From contig JAIXHQ010000007.1 in NCBI GenBank assembly GCA_030145715.1, positions 1 to 64,000 on the forward strand: a stretch of DNA of 64,000 nt, given 5' to 3'. Below, piece by piece: positions 56,031-63,526 of this stretch. The first letter of the stretch is position 1, and every line of letters begins with the position of its first letter. Below the pieces are notes generated by a model. The model had not been told where the DNA came from. It was given only the letters and a program-made list of their open reading frames with translations, and did not search any database. Source of the stretch: Sphingopyxis sp. GTDB lineage: Bacteria; Pseudomonadota; Alphaproteobacteria; Sphingomonadales; Sphingomonadaceae. The translations under genes and the position numbers were made by a program.

Positions 56031-56873
56031 ATGGCGCGGGACAAAAGCAGCGGCAAGGACGACGGCGGCTGGTTCAAGCTGATCCGCGATGTCGCGGTGA
56101 TCCTCCTCCTCGTGCTCGGCATCCACAGCTTCCTTGTCAAGCCTTTCTATATTCCGTCCGATTCGATGATGCCGGTGCTGCGCAACGGCGACCGGTTGAT
56201 CGTCAGCAAATATCCCTATGGCTGGTCCTATTCCTCGGTCAGCTTTCATCTGGCGCCAAAGATAGCCGGCCGCCTGTTCGGCAAGCTGCCCGAACGCGGC
56301 GACATCGTCGTGCTGGAACATCCGGTGACGCGGATCGATTATATCAAGCGGGTGATCGGCCTGCCCGGCGACACGATCGAACTGCGCAACGGCGAACTCA
56401 GCATCAATGGCAAGCCGGTGAAGCGCGAGGTTCAACCTTTGCTGTCGATCCCGGTGGACCCCAACCTGCCCGGCCCCGACAGCAGCCTCGGCCGTTTCGC
56501 GGGCCGCGATGCCGCTGGCCGCGCGGTGCTCGAACTGCCGATCGTGCGCGAAACGCTGCCCGGTGGCGCAACGTTCGACACGATCGACATGGGGCCCGGC
56601 TATGAAACCGACAATTATGGCCCGACGACCGTTCCCGCGGACCATCTGTTCCTGATGGGCGACAACCGCGACGGGAGCGCCGACAGCCGCGTCGACACGA
56701 ATCGAAAGGGCCTTGGCGGCGCCGTTCCCTTCGATGCGATTGCCGGGCGCGCCGAAATCATCAGCTTTTCGACCGACGGGACGGCCCAATGGTATAACCC
56801 GCTAAGCTGGTTTAACGCCTTTCGTTCGGGACGGGCGGGAACCGACCTGCGACCCGAACGTCAAAGCGAATAG
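56031..56873 (+). CDS. lepB: Signal peptidase I
   Basis: 280 residues. The single N-terminal span (VAVILLLVLGIHSFLVKPF, about 22-40) leads to the catalytic serine in PSDSMMPVLRNGD (about 47) and lysine in DYIKRVIGLPGDTIELRNG (about 104-110). The C-terminal LFLMGDNRDGSADSR is box E. It cleaves Sec signal peptides in the inner membrane. It follows acpS by five bases. In many relatives rnc comes next; here an AI-2E-family transporter gene takes that place. Confidence 0.96.
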   Translation: MARDKSSGKDDGGWFKLIRDVAVILLLVLGIHSFLVKPFYIPSDSMMPVLRNGDRLIVSKYPYGWSYSSVSFHLAPKIAGRLFGKLPERGDIVVLEHPVTRIDYIKRVIGLPGDTIELRNGELSINGKPVKREVQPLLSIPVDPNLPGPDSSLGRFAGRDAAGRAVLELPIVRETLPGGATFDTIDMGPGYETDNYGPTTVPADHLFLMGDNRDGSADSRVDTNRKGLGGAVPFDAIAGRAEIISFSTDGTAQWYNPLSWFNAFRSGRAGTDLRPERQSE

Positions 56874-56891
56874 GACAACGGGGAAGAAACC

Positions 56892-58019
56892 ATGGCGGCG
56901 ACAGGAAAAACCACCGGAACGCGCGCTGCTGCCGCCGTTGCCAAGGCCAAATCACATGCCGAAGCGCCCGGCCCCACCGAAATTCGCAGCCAGCTTGTCC
57001 GCACCGAACTTTTGAAAGCGGGCGTGTGGATCGGGCTGGCGCTGCTCATCGGCCTGTGCGTCGTTCTGATCCAGCCGATTCTTTTGATTTTCGCCGCGAT
57101 CGTGATGGCGTCGATGCTCGACGGCGGAACGCGGCTGCTTGGCCGTGTCCTGCCGATCGGCCGCGGCTGGCGCCTGCTGATCGTCTGCCTGTCGCTTCTT
57201 GCCTTCATCGGATGGACGATCATGTTCGCGGGGTCACAGATCGCCGATCAGGCGGCGACGCTGCAAACCGTGGTGATGGCGCAGATCGAACGCATCGCCC
57301 AATGGGCGAGCAGCCATGGCGTAGGGAATTTTCAGCTCGACACGAAAACGATCGCGGAAAATCTCGCGGGGACCTTTGGGCGGGTGACCGCGGCGGTCGG
57401 CACGGTGCTGGGCGCGCTGACCAGCTTTGTCATGATCCTGGTGCTCGGCATCTTCATCGCGATCGAACCGCGTCTGTACGAACGCGGCGTCGCGTGGATG
57501 CTTCCGATGAAAAGCCGTGAGAATTTCTATATCACCACGGCGCGCATGGGTTTCACGCTCCGGCGCCTGATGGCGGGCCGCCTGCTGGGTATGCTTGTCG
57601 AAGGTATCGGGACATGGCTCGCCTGCCTTGCGGTCGGCATCCCGATGGCCGCGCTGATGGGGCTGCTGACCGGCCTGCTCGCTTTCATCCCGAACATCGG
57701 CGCCATCGTGTCGGGCGTATTGCTCGTCCTCGTCGGCTTCTCTGCCGGGACCGACACGGGCCTGTGGGCGATCGCCATCTATTTCATCGTCCAGACGGTC
57801 GATGGCTATCTGATCGTTCCGATGGTGGCCAAAAAGACCGTCGATCTGGCCCCTGCCCTCGTCCTCGGCGCGCAGATATTGTTCGGCGCGCTGCTGGGAC
57901 TGATGGGCCTGTTCCTCGCCGATCCGATCGTCGCGATGATAAAGGTCGCGCTTGAACGCGAAGCCGAACGCAACGCCGGCGCCGATGCTGGCGAAACGAA
58001 AGCGGCGGCGAACAGTTAA
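56892..58019 (+). CDS. AI-2E family transporter
   Basis: 375 residues with about eight membrane spans in the family arrangement: two at the N-terminus (about 45-75), one at about 95-115, and a C-terminal cluster (about 225-360) with MLVEGIGTWLACLAVGIPMAALMGLLTGLLAFIPNIGAIVSGVLLVLVG and QTVDGYLIVPMVAKKTVDLAPALVLGAQILFGALLGLMGLFLADPI, its strongest signature. Members export diverse small molecules; the name does not prove AI-2 transport. Start ATG after GGGAAGAAACC. It is downstream of lepB by 18 bases. Confidence 0.92.
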   Translation: MAATGKTTGTRAAAAVAKAKSHAEAPGPTEIRSQLVRTELLKAGVWIGLALLIGLCVVLIQPILLIFAAIVMASMLDGGTRLLGRVLPIGRGWRLLIVCLSLLAFIGWTIMFAGSQIADQAATLQTVVMAQIERIAQWASSHGVGNFQLDTKTIAENLAGTFGRVTAAVGTVLGALTSFVMILVLGIFIAIEPRLYERGVAWMLPMKSRENFYITTARMGFTLRRLMAGRLLGMLVEGIGTWLACLAVGIPMAALMGLLTGLLAFIPNIGAIVSGVLLVLVGFSAGTDTGLWAIAIYFIVQTVDGYLIVPMVAKKTVDLAPALVLGAQILFGALLGLMGLFLADPIVAMIKVALEREAERNAGADAGETKAAANS

Positions 58020-58032
58020 GCTCGCCGCCGCT
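58001..58032. terminator. Bidirectional terminator between AI-2E and FKBP genes
   Basis: AGCGGCGGCGA and TCGCCGCCGCT form a perfect 11-base stem around a 10-base loop that includes the AI-2E gene's TAA stop. Short T-rich ends are present on both strands (TTTATC and TTTCGTTTCG), so it can serve both convergent genes. Confidence 0.75.
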
Positions 58033-58056
58033 TTATCATCGTATCGAACCGCCGCC

Positions 58057-58599
58057 TTACGGCTGCGGCGGACCAGCCGGAGCGCCCGGAACGCCGCCCG
58101 GAACGCCCTGCATCATCTGTTGCTGCTGCATCATCTGCTGTTGTTGCTGCATCTGCTGCTGCATCGCGCGAACTTCCGCTTCGGACCGGAAATCGAGCAG
58201 GGTCACGGTGAAATGCAGCGTGCTGCCCGCCGGGATCGGCCCCGCCGCGCGGTCGCCATAGCCAAGCTGCGGCGGAATGGTGATCTTGTACTCGCCGCCC
58301 TTTTTCATGCGGGTCAGCGCCTCGGAAAAGCCCGGAACGACCTGCGCGACCTGCATCGGCGCCTGTTCGTTGGCGTCAAAGACGGTGCCGTTGTCCAGCT
58401 TGCCTTCATATTTCACCAGCACGACATCGGACCGCGACGGGCTGCTGCCCGTTCCTTCCTTGATCACCTCGAACCCGATGCGCGGCGTCATATGCCAGGC
58501 AAAGGTAGCGCCGGCGACAATCAGCGCGGCCAAGCCGAACCACATCAGCCACAGGCCGCCCTTGTTCACCGGACGCAATGGAACCGTCGTTACGCTCAT
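58057..58599 (-). CDS. Membrane-anchored FKBP-type peptidyl-prolyl isomerase with Gln/Met-rich tail
   Basis: 180 residues. A single N-terminal span (about 15-36, GLWLMWFGLAALIVAGATFAW) anchors a periplasmic FKBP domain (about 45-142): VVLVKYEGKLDNGTVFDAN, PGFSEALTRMKKGGEYKITIPPQLGYGDRAAGPIPAGSTLHFTVTLLDF. It should catalyse proline cis-trans isomerisation in envelope proteins. The C-terminal 35 residues are a low-complexity Met/Gln run followed by Gly/Pro repeats (GVPGGVPGAPAGPPQP). A longer frame upstream of 58599 translates repeat DNA and is not the start. Confidence 0.92.
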   Translation of the reverse strand: MSVTTVPLRPVNKGGLWLMWFGLAALIVAGATFAWHMTPRIGFEVIKEGTGSSPSRSDVVLVKYEGKLDNGTVFDANEQAPMQVAQVVPGFSEALTRMKKGGEYKITIPPQLGYGDRAAGPIPAGSTLHFTVTLLDFRSEAEVRAMQQQMQQQQQMMQQQQMMQGVPGGVPGAPAGPPQP

Positions 58600-58730
58600 C
58601 TTGGATGATCCTTCCGCTGCCCCGACCGGGGCAAAATGCTGGCGAGGCCTATAGGCGGAGCGGCGCGCACCGGTCCAGAGGCAATTATGCGCGAGTGTGG
58701 GATTTGGAGTGGGAAGCGGACATTCTTTCT

Positions 58731-58846
58731 CCCCTCCCGCAGGCGGGAGGGGTCGGGGGTGGGCCAGCAGCGGCGCGAATGCCCACCCCGCTACGACTAG
58801 GGCGCAAGCGCCCAAGTCTCGCCGCCCCTCCCGCCTGCGGGAGGGG
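58731..58846. repeat. Multi-hairpin palindromic repeat element (REP/MITE-like)
   Basis: Two near-identical 22-base palindromes, each CCCCTCCCGC meeting GCGGGAGGGG, lie at 58731-58752 and 58825-58846. Between them are a further stem, GGGTGGGC with GCCCACCC (about 58756-58778), and a GGGCGC-AA-GCGCCC palindrome near 58800. The whole 116-base block can fold into several nested hairpins. It lies in 490 gene-free bases upstream of the FKBP gene. Such elements are common as dispersed non-autonomous repeats. Confidence 0.75.
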
Positions 58847-58900
58847 ATTAGCTCGCTTGTTCAAATGACCGCAAATGGTCGAAATCCACCTTCCCAAACG

Positions 58901-58975
58901 TTTCGCGCAGAGGCGCAAAGACCGCGAAGAAACAATGTCATCCTCTCTGCGACCCCGCGCCCTCTGCGCGAATTT
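58901..58975. repeat. Imperfect inverted repeat, CGCGCAGAGGCGC type
   Basis: Left arm TTTCGCGCAGAGGCGCAAAG (58901-58920) is inversely related to CCCGCGCCCTCTGCGCGAA near 58954-58972. It resembles dispersed cgcagag-rich repeats seen between genes in many proteobacteria (from memory). It does not code for a plausible protein. Confidence 0.6.
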
Positions 58976-59026
58976 TCCATATCGTCGCGGCCCTTGCCGA
59001 CCGTCATGCCCGCCGCGCGCACGACG

Positions 59027-59060
59027 AAAAAGGGCGCCGCGTTGCCGCAGCGCCCTTTTT
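59027..59060. terminator. Terminator after rpsU (bidirectional)
   Basis: GGGCGCCGCG and CGCAGCGCCC, with a small loop and one mismatch, are flanked by AAAAA on one side and TTTTT on the other. On the minus strand it lies 28 bases after the rpsU stop and ends in a five-T run. Confidence 0.88.
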
Positions 59061-59088
59061 CGATCAATGTCCCGAATGGGAGACGGTC

Positions 59089-59295
59089 TTATTTGATACC
59101 GTCGCGTTCCATCCGCTTGCGCTCCATCTTGCGGGCGCGGCGGACGGCGGCGGCGCGTTCGCGCGCACGCTTTTCGCTGGGCTTTTCGTAATGACGGCGC
59201 AGCTTCATTTCGCGATACACGCCCTCGCGCTGCAGCTTCTTCTTGAGCGCGCGAAGGGCCTGGTCGACATTATTGTCGCGAACGATGATCTGCAT
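59089..59295 (-). CDS. rpsU: 30S ribosomal protein S21
   Basis: 68 residues from [60 protein letters not shown], the full S21 signature with a basic C-terminal helix. It binds the 30S platform near the 3' end of 16S rRNA and helps start-site selection. An eight-residue longer start at 59319 (MNMETTRR) has a better-placed GGAG but does not match family starts. Followed by a strong terminator. Confidence 0.95.
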   Translation of the reverse strand: MQIIVRDNNVDQALRALKKKLQREGVYREMKLRRHYEKPSEKRARERAAAVRRARKMERKRMERDGIK

Positions 59296-59602
59296 ACGCC
59301 GTGTCGTCTCCATGTTCAAAACGATCCACGGCCCCCGGATGCTTCGGGTTCGCCATAAATCGCCGATATTCGGGCAATAAAAGAAGCGCCGCGATCACGC
59401 GACGTTCCGATGAAGCGCCGACTAGAGAGATTCGCGCCAAAAAGCAAGCCCCCGCGCGGCAGGCCGTGCCGCCCCGCCAGCGGGTCGCCCTGCCCGTTCG
59501 CGGGCCTGCCTCTTCGCGCACCTTTCCCTGCGCGGGATTGTGCGAAGCCCGTCGCCTGTGGCATAGGTAGCAGGACGAAACTAACATCAAAGGGACAGGA
59601 AG
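59296..59602. other. Divergent promoter region, rpsU / class II aldolase
   Basis: About 307 bases separate the two divergent genes. They contain promoters by position and GC-rich inverted segments around 59452-59535 (CGCGCGGCAGGCCGTGCC, GCCCGTTCGCGGGC). No tRNA, riboswitch or open frame is convincing. Confidence 0.4.
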
Positions 59603-60367
59603 ATGGCGACCCAGCTCAAGCGCAACAGCAAATATAGCGAAGCCGAATGGACGGCGCGGCAGGAACTGGCCGCCTGTTACCGCATCTTTGCGATGATGGG
59701 CTGGGACGAAATGATCTTCAACCACATCACGGTGAAGGTGCCGGACGAAGAGGGCAGCTACCTCATCAATCCCTATGGCATGCATTTCAGCGAGGTAACG
59801 GCCTCGACCCTCATCAAGATCGACATCGACGGGAACAAGGTTGACGCGGACAATCCGTGGCACGTCAACAAGGCCGGGTTCGTCCAGCACAGCCTGTTCC
59901 ACCGCGTCCTGCCCGACGCCCATGCGATCATCCACACCCACACCACCGCGACGGTCGCGGTCTGCGCGCTCGAAGGCGGGCTCCAGCCGGTGAATTTCTA
60001 CGCCTGCAATTTCGCCGGCCAGCTCGCCTATCATGATTTCGAGGGGGTGACGGTGCGCGAGGAAGAGGGCGAGCGACTTGTCCAGAACCTGGGCGACAAG
60101 CGCATCCTGATGCTCCGAAATCATGGCCCCGTCGTGATGGGCAAGACGCTGACCGAGGCATTCATCAAATATTGGGCGCTCCAGCGCGCGTGCGAGATTC
60201 AGATGGCGACGATGACCATGGGCAAGCCGATCATCGTCCCGCAGGACGTCGTCGCGGTGCATCAGCGCGACCTGTTCATGGCATCGATCCCGGGACAGGC
60301 GGGCAAGGCCGAATTCGACGCGATGGTGCGCAAGGTGGACAAGATCGACACAAGTTGGCGTGACTAA
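59603..60367 (+). CDS. Class II aldolase/adducin family protein
   Basis: 254 residues. The family fold is shown by ELAACYRIFAMMGWDEMIFNHITVKVPDEEGSYLINPYGMHFSEVTAS (about 15-70), the metal-binding histidines in IIHTHTTATVAVCALEGG (about 110-127) and ILMLRNHGPVVMGKTLTEAF (about 170). Relatives are fuculose- and ribulose-phosphate aldolases or epimerases, but this subgroup without a sugar locus has no known substrate. AAAGGGACAGGAAG precedes ATG 59603. It is followed by the ferredoxin-like subunit after 27 bases. Confidence 0.92.
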   Translation: MATQLKRNSKYSEAEWTARQELAACYRIFAMMGWDEMIFNHITVKVPDEEGSYLINPYGMHFSEVTASTLIKIDIDGNKVDADNPWHVNKAGFVQHSLFHRVLPDAHAIIHTHTTATVAVCALEGGLQPVNFYACNFAGQLAYHDFEGVTVREEEGERLVQNLGDKRILMLRNHGPVVMGKTLTEAFIKYWALQRACEIQMATMTMGKPIIVPQDVVAVHQRDLFMASIPGQAGKAEFDAMVRKVDKIDTSWRD

Positions 60368-60394
60368 TCCCGCCGGGGCGCTAACAGGGGTCGT

Positions 60395-60940
60395 ATGACA
60401 CGCTTCTCGGTCAACGACCGCCCGGTCGAATATCGCATGGAACCCGAAACGCCGCTTTTGTGGGCGCTGCGCGATGCGTCGAACCTGACGGGCACCAAAT
60501 ATGGCTGCGGCACGGGCGAATGCGGCGCCTGTACCGTGGACATCGATGGTGAGGCGATTCGCAGTTGCATGGTCACGATTGCCGAATGCGAGGGCCGTTT
60601 CGTCACGACGATCGAGGCGCTGTCACGCGATCGCAGCCATCCGGTCCAACAGGCGTGGGTCGCCGAACAGGTCCCGCAATGCGGATTTTGCCAGTCGGGG
60701 ATGATCATGGCCGCCGCCGCGCTGCTGCGATCGAACGGCAACCCCAGCGATGCCGAAATTGACGCGGCCATGACGAATATCTGTCGTTGCGGCACCTATC
60801 CCCGCATCCGCGCGGCCATCCGCCGGGCGGCCAGCGTGATGCGCGGCGAGGAACGGATCGCCGCCGCGCCGCCGCCGGGTATCCGCCCCGAAGACGCGGC
60901 GCGCGCCGTGCCCGCGCTCCGCCTGCCGCCGGGCACCTGA
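60395..60940 (+). CDS. 2Fe-2S subunit of a xanthine dehydrogenase-family oxidoreductase
   Basis: 181 residues. The first [2Fe-2S] centre is GCGTGECGACTV (about 42-53) with Cys in RSCMVT, and the second is CGFCQSGMIMAAAALL (about 96) with NICRCGTYPRI (about 129), matching small subunits such as isoquinoline 1-oxidoreductase alpha or CO dehydrogenase CoxS. It should pass electrons from a molybdopterin subunit to an acceptor. No molybdopterin subunit gene is adjacent: an aldolase-like gene lies before it and an RcnB-like gene after. It may be an orphan or serve a large subunit encoded elsewhere. The C-terminal 30 residues are Pro/Ala-rich. Confidence 0.93.
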   Translation: MTRFSVNDRPVEYRMEPETPLLWALRDASNLTGTKYGCGTGECGACTVDIDGEAIRSCMVTIAECEGRFVTTIEALSRDRSHPVQQAWVAEQVPQCGFCQSGMIMAAAALLRSNGNPSDAEIDAAMTNICRCGTYPRIRAAIRRAASVMRGEERIAAAPPPGIRPEDAARAVPALRLPPGT

Positions 60941-61072
60941 CCCGCGAACGCCATATAGCTGAACCACAGGCAACGGCACGGTCAGCCTTCGATCATCTTG
61001 CCAGGCGTAAGACTCACTTCATCATCCCGGCTGGCGTGTCAGTGATCGGGATATGAGTTGGAGAATGGTGAG

Positions 61073-62047
61073 ATGAAAAAGATGCTTGGAGGATTGCTCA
61101 TCGCGGCGACGATCCTGACGCCCATCGCACCGGCCGCCGCACAGGCGCCGGGCGAGCGGATGCAAATCGCGCAGCGCGGCGATCATGGCGGACAGCGCGG
61201 CGGCGGCGGCGGCGAAGCACGCCGTGGCGGAAACGGTGGTGGCGGAAACTGGGGCGGTCAGGCCCGTCCCGAACGCCAGCCCAGCCAACAGCCCTATGTT
61301 CAGCGCGAACAGCGCAGCGAAGGCCGCCAGTGGCAGCAACGCGGCTATGACCAGCAACGGCAGGAACAACGCCAGCAATGGCAGCAACGCGGCGATGTTC
61401 AGCAGCGCGAGGCCCAGCGCGAACAATGGCAGCAGCGCCAGGCCGAACAGCGCCAACGCGGCGGAATCGAAGACGGAAACCGCAACCGCGACGGTGGCAC
61501 CTACGACCGCAACCGCGACGGCCGCATGGACCGTCAATGGGATCGCAACCGGGACGGTCAGGTCGATCGCCAGTGGGACCGCAATCGCAATGGCCAGGTC
61601 GATCGGCGCTATGACCAGAACCGCAACGGCGACCTCGACCGGCGCTGGGACCGTAACGACAATAATCGCGTCGACCGGCGTTACGACCGCAATCGCAACG
61701 GCTATGTCGACCGCAGCTATCGCGGCGAACGGAACGACCGCTGGAACCGCGATTGGCGCAGCGACCGCCGTTACGACTGGCGCAGCTATCGCGACACCAA
61801 CCGGAGCCACTACCGGATGCCGCAATATTACAACCCGTATCGCGGTTATGGATATACGCGGTTCAGCATCGGCTTCACGCTGAACTCGCTATTCTATGGC
61901 CAACGCTATTGGATCAACGATCCCGGCTATTATCGCCTGCCGCCCGCTTATGGGGGGTATCGCTGGATCCGCTATTATGACGACGCACTTCTGGTCGATA
62001 CCTATTCGGGTGAAGTGATCGACACGATCTACGATTTCTTCTGGTAA
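61073..62047 (+). CDS. RcnB-like exported protein with Gln/Arg-rich and calcium-loop-like repeat regions
   Basis: 324 residues from MKKMLGGLLIAATILTPIAPAAAQ (signal peptide; TTGGAG upstream). Three regions follow: a Gly/Gln/Arg-rich segment (about 40-135), six tandem 11-residue repeats of DRNRDGxxDRQ/RW type (about 145-215), and a C-terminal RcnB-like domain (about 235-324; SHYRMPQYYNPYRGYGYTRFSIG, GYYRLPPAYGGYRWIRYYDDALLVD). RcnB proteins are periplasmic and affect nickel/cobalt homeostasis in E. coli. The repeats have the DxNxDGxxD spacing of calcium loops. A terminator array follows. Function uncertain; periplasmic metal or envelope role inferred. Confidence 0.88.
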   Translation: MKKMLGGLLIAATILTPIAPAAAQAPGERMQIAQRGDHGGQRGGGGGEARRGGNGGGGNWGGQARPERQPSQQPYVQREQRSEGRQWQQRGYDQQRQEQRQQWQQRGDVQQREAQREQWQQRQAEQRQRGGIEDGNRNRDGGTYDRNRDGRMDRQWDRNRDGQVDRQWDRNRNGQVDRRYDQNRNGDLDRRWDRNDNNRVDRRYDRNRNGYVDRSYRGERNDRWNRDWRSDRRYDWRSYRDTNRSHYRMPQYYNPYRGYGYTRFSIGFTLNSLFYGQRYWINDPGYYRLPPAYGGYRWIRYYDDALLVDTYSGEVIDTIYDFFW

Positions 62048-62076
62048 TTCCTTTCGGTTATCAGAAGGCAAACTGC

Positions 62077-62165
62077 GGGGGCCGGCTTGTCCGGCCCCTC
62101 TTTTTGCGGCGCGCCGGCTTGTCCGGCCCCTCTTTTTTGCGGCGTCGGCTCGTCCGGCCCGACCT
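62077..62165 (+). terminator. Triplicate terminator array
   Basis: A 31-base unit with the stem GGCCGGCTTGTCCGGCC and a T run occurs about three times in direct repeat (62077-62105, 62112-62138, then a diverged third near 62142-62165). The first two end in CCTCTTTTT or longer and look like working rho-independent terminators after the RcnB-like gene. Confidence 0.8.
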
Positions 62166-62235
62166 TTATCGCTAACCCACTTGCCCTGCCCTTCCCAACG
62201 CTGCACAGCAGGATGGAATGAACAGGGGAGCAGAT

Positions 62236-63516
62236 ATGCGAAAATCGGGATTGGCTACCGCCGCGGCGGTCACTCTGGCGCTGCTGGGTGCCGGATCGGC
62301 AGAGGCGCGCACGACGGTCATCTATGCGGGCAATGTCATCACCGACGCGGGTAAAGGTCGGCAGGGTCCATCGACCGTCGTCGTCACCGATGATCGCATA
62401 ACGTCGATCTCCGCGGGTCGCGCCGAAGCGCCTGCGGGCGCAGAGGTCGTCGATCTTGGCGACAAGACATTGCTCCCCGGCCTGATCGACCTCCACGTCC
62501 ATCTGACCGGCGATCCCGGCGGCGACTATCGCCTCCAGGCTGTCGAGCCCGACGAATGGGGCGTCGTCGTCGGCGCGAAGAACGCGGCGATCACGCTGCG
62601 CGCCGGGTTCACCACGGTGCGGGAAGCGGGGTCCGGACAATATACCGCCTATTCGCTGCGCCGCGGCACCGCGAACGGATTTATCGAGGGGCCGCGCATC
62701 GTGGCTGCGGGACCTGCCTTATCGATCATCGGCGGGCATGGCGATGTGACGGGGTTTCGTGAGGACATCCACGCGGTCCTCGACGAAGGCTATACCTGCA
62801 CCGGTGCCACCGAATGCGCCGAAAAGGTCCGCAAGGCCTCGCGCGCGGGCGCCGACGTCATCAAGATTACCGCGACCGGCGGCGTCTTGTCGCAACAGGG
62901 TCGCGGGCTTCAGGGCCATTTCACCAGCCCCGAACTGCAAAGCATCGCCGACACCGCGCACACATTGGGGCTGAAGGTCATGGCCCATGCCCATGGCGCG
63001 GGCGGCATCGCGGCGTCGGCGGCGGCGGGGATCGACAGCATCGAACATGGCACCTTCGCCGACGATGCCGCGCTCAAGATCATGAAGGCCAAGGGCACCT
63101 ATCTTGTCCCGACCCTGATGGCGTTCGAGGGCATCCGCGAACGGCTTGGCAAGGGCATCTATACCCCGACGGTCGAGGAAAAGGTGCGGATGACGATGAA
63201 TGACGTGGGCAAGGCGGTCGTCCGGGCCAAGGCGCTGGGCGTGCCGATCGCGTTCGGCACCGACGCGGGCGTCTTTGAACATGGCCGCAACGGCAGCGAG
63301 TTCGCGCTGCTCGTCAAATATGGGCTGACGCCGGGCGAAGCGCTGGCGAGCGCCACGACCGTCGCCGCAAAGCTTTTGTCGATGGAAAATGAAATCGGCC
63401 GCATCGCGCCCGGCATGTCCGCCGACATGATTGCCGTCAGCGGCGATCCGCTGAGCGATGTCCGCACGCTGGAAAAGGTCGATTGGGTGATGGCGCGCGG
63501 CCGGATTGCCGACTGA
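62236..63516 (+). CDS. Exported metal-dependent amidohydrolase
   Basis: 426 residues from MRKSGLATAAAVTLALLGAGSAEA, a signal peptide, with AGGGGAG at ideal spacing; an in-frame ATG six codons earlier is less likely. Amidohydrolase motifs: metal ligands HVH in LIDLHVHLTGD (about 81), a lysine in ADVIKITATGGV (about 213), histidines in VMAHAHGAGG and SIEHGTF (about 255-280), and Asp in PIAFGTDAGVF (about 340). The group includes imidazolonepropionase-like enzymes and Xaa-Pro peptidases. The periplasmic substrate may be a peptide or cyclic amide. Confidence 0.92.
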   Translation: MRKSGLATAAAVTLALLGAGSAEARTTVIYAGNVITDAGKGRQGPSTVVVTDDRITSISAGRAEAPAGAEVVDLGDKTLLPGLIDLHVHLTGDPGGDYRLQAVEPDEWGVVVGAKNAAITLRAGFTTVREAGSGQYTAYSLRRGTANGFIEGPRIVAAGPALSIIGGHGDVTGFREDIHAVLDEGYTCTGATECAEKVRKASRAGADVIKITATGGVLSQQGRGLQGHFTSPELQSIADTAHTLGLKVMAHAHGAGGIAASAAAGIDSIEHGTFADDAALKIMKAKGTYLVPTLMAFEGIRERLGKGIYTPTVEEKVRMTMNDVGKAVVRAKALGVPIAFGTDAGVFEHGRNGSEFALLVKYGLTPGEALASATTVAAKLLSMENEIGRIAPGMSADMIAVSGDPLSDVRTLEKVDWVMARGRIAD

Positions 63517-63526
63517 CGCCGGCGGA

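Noticed and set aside
58600-59088. CRISPR array suggested by repeated GC-rich blocks
   Set aside because: There are only two copies of the palindrome, unequal spacing and no cas genes; REP-like repeat is the better reading.
61150-61721. Plus-strand alternative-frame proteins across the RcnB-like gene
   Set aside because: Low-complexity Ala/Thr or Arg/Gln translations arise from the repeat; only one frame has the signal peptide and C-terminal RcnB domain.
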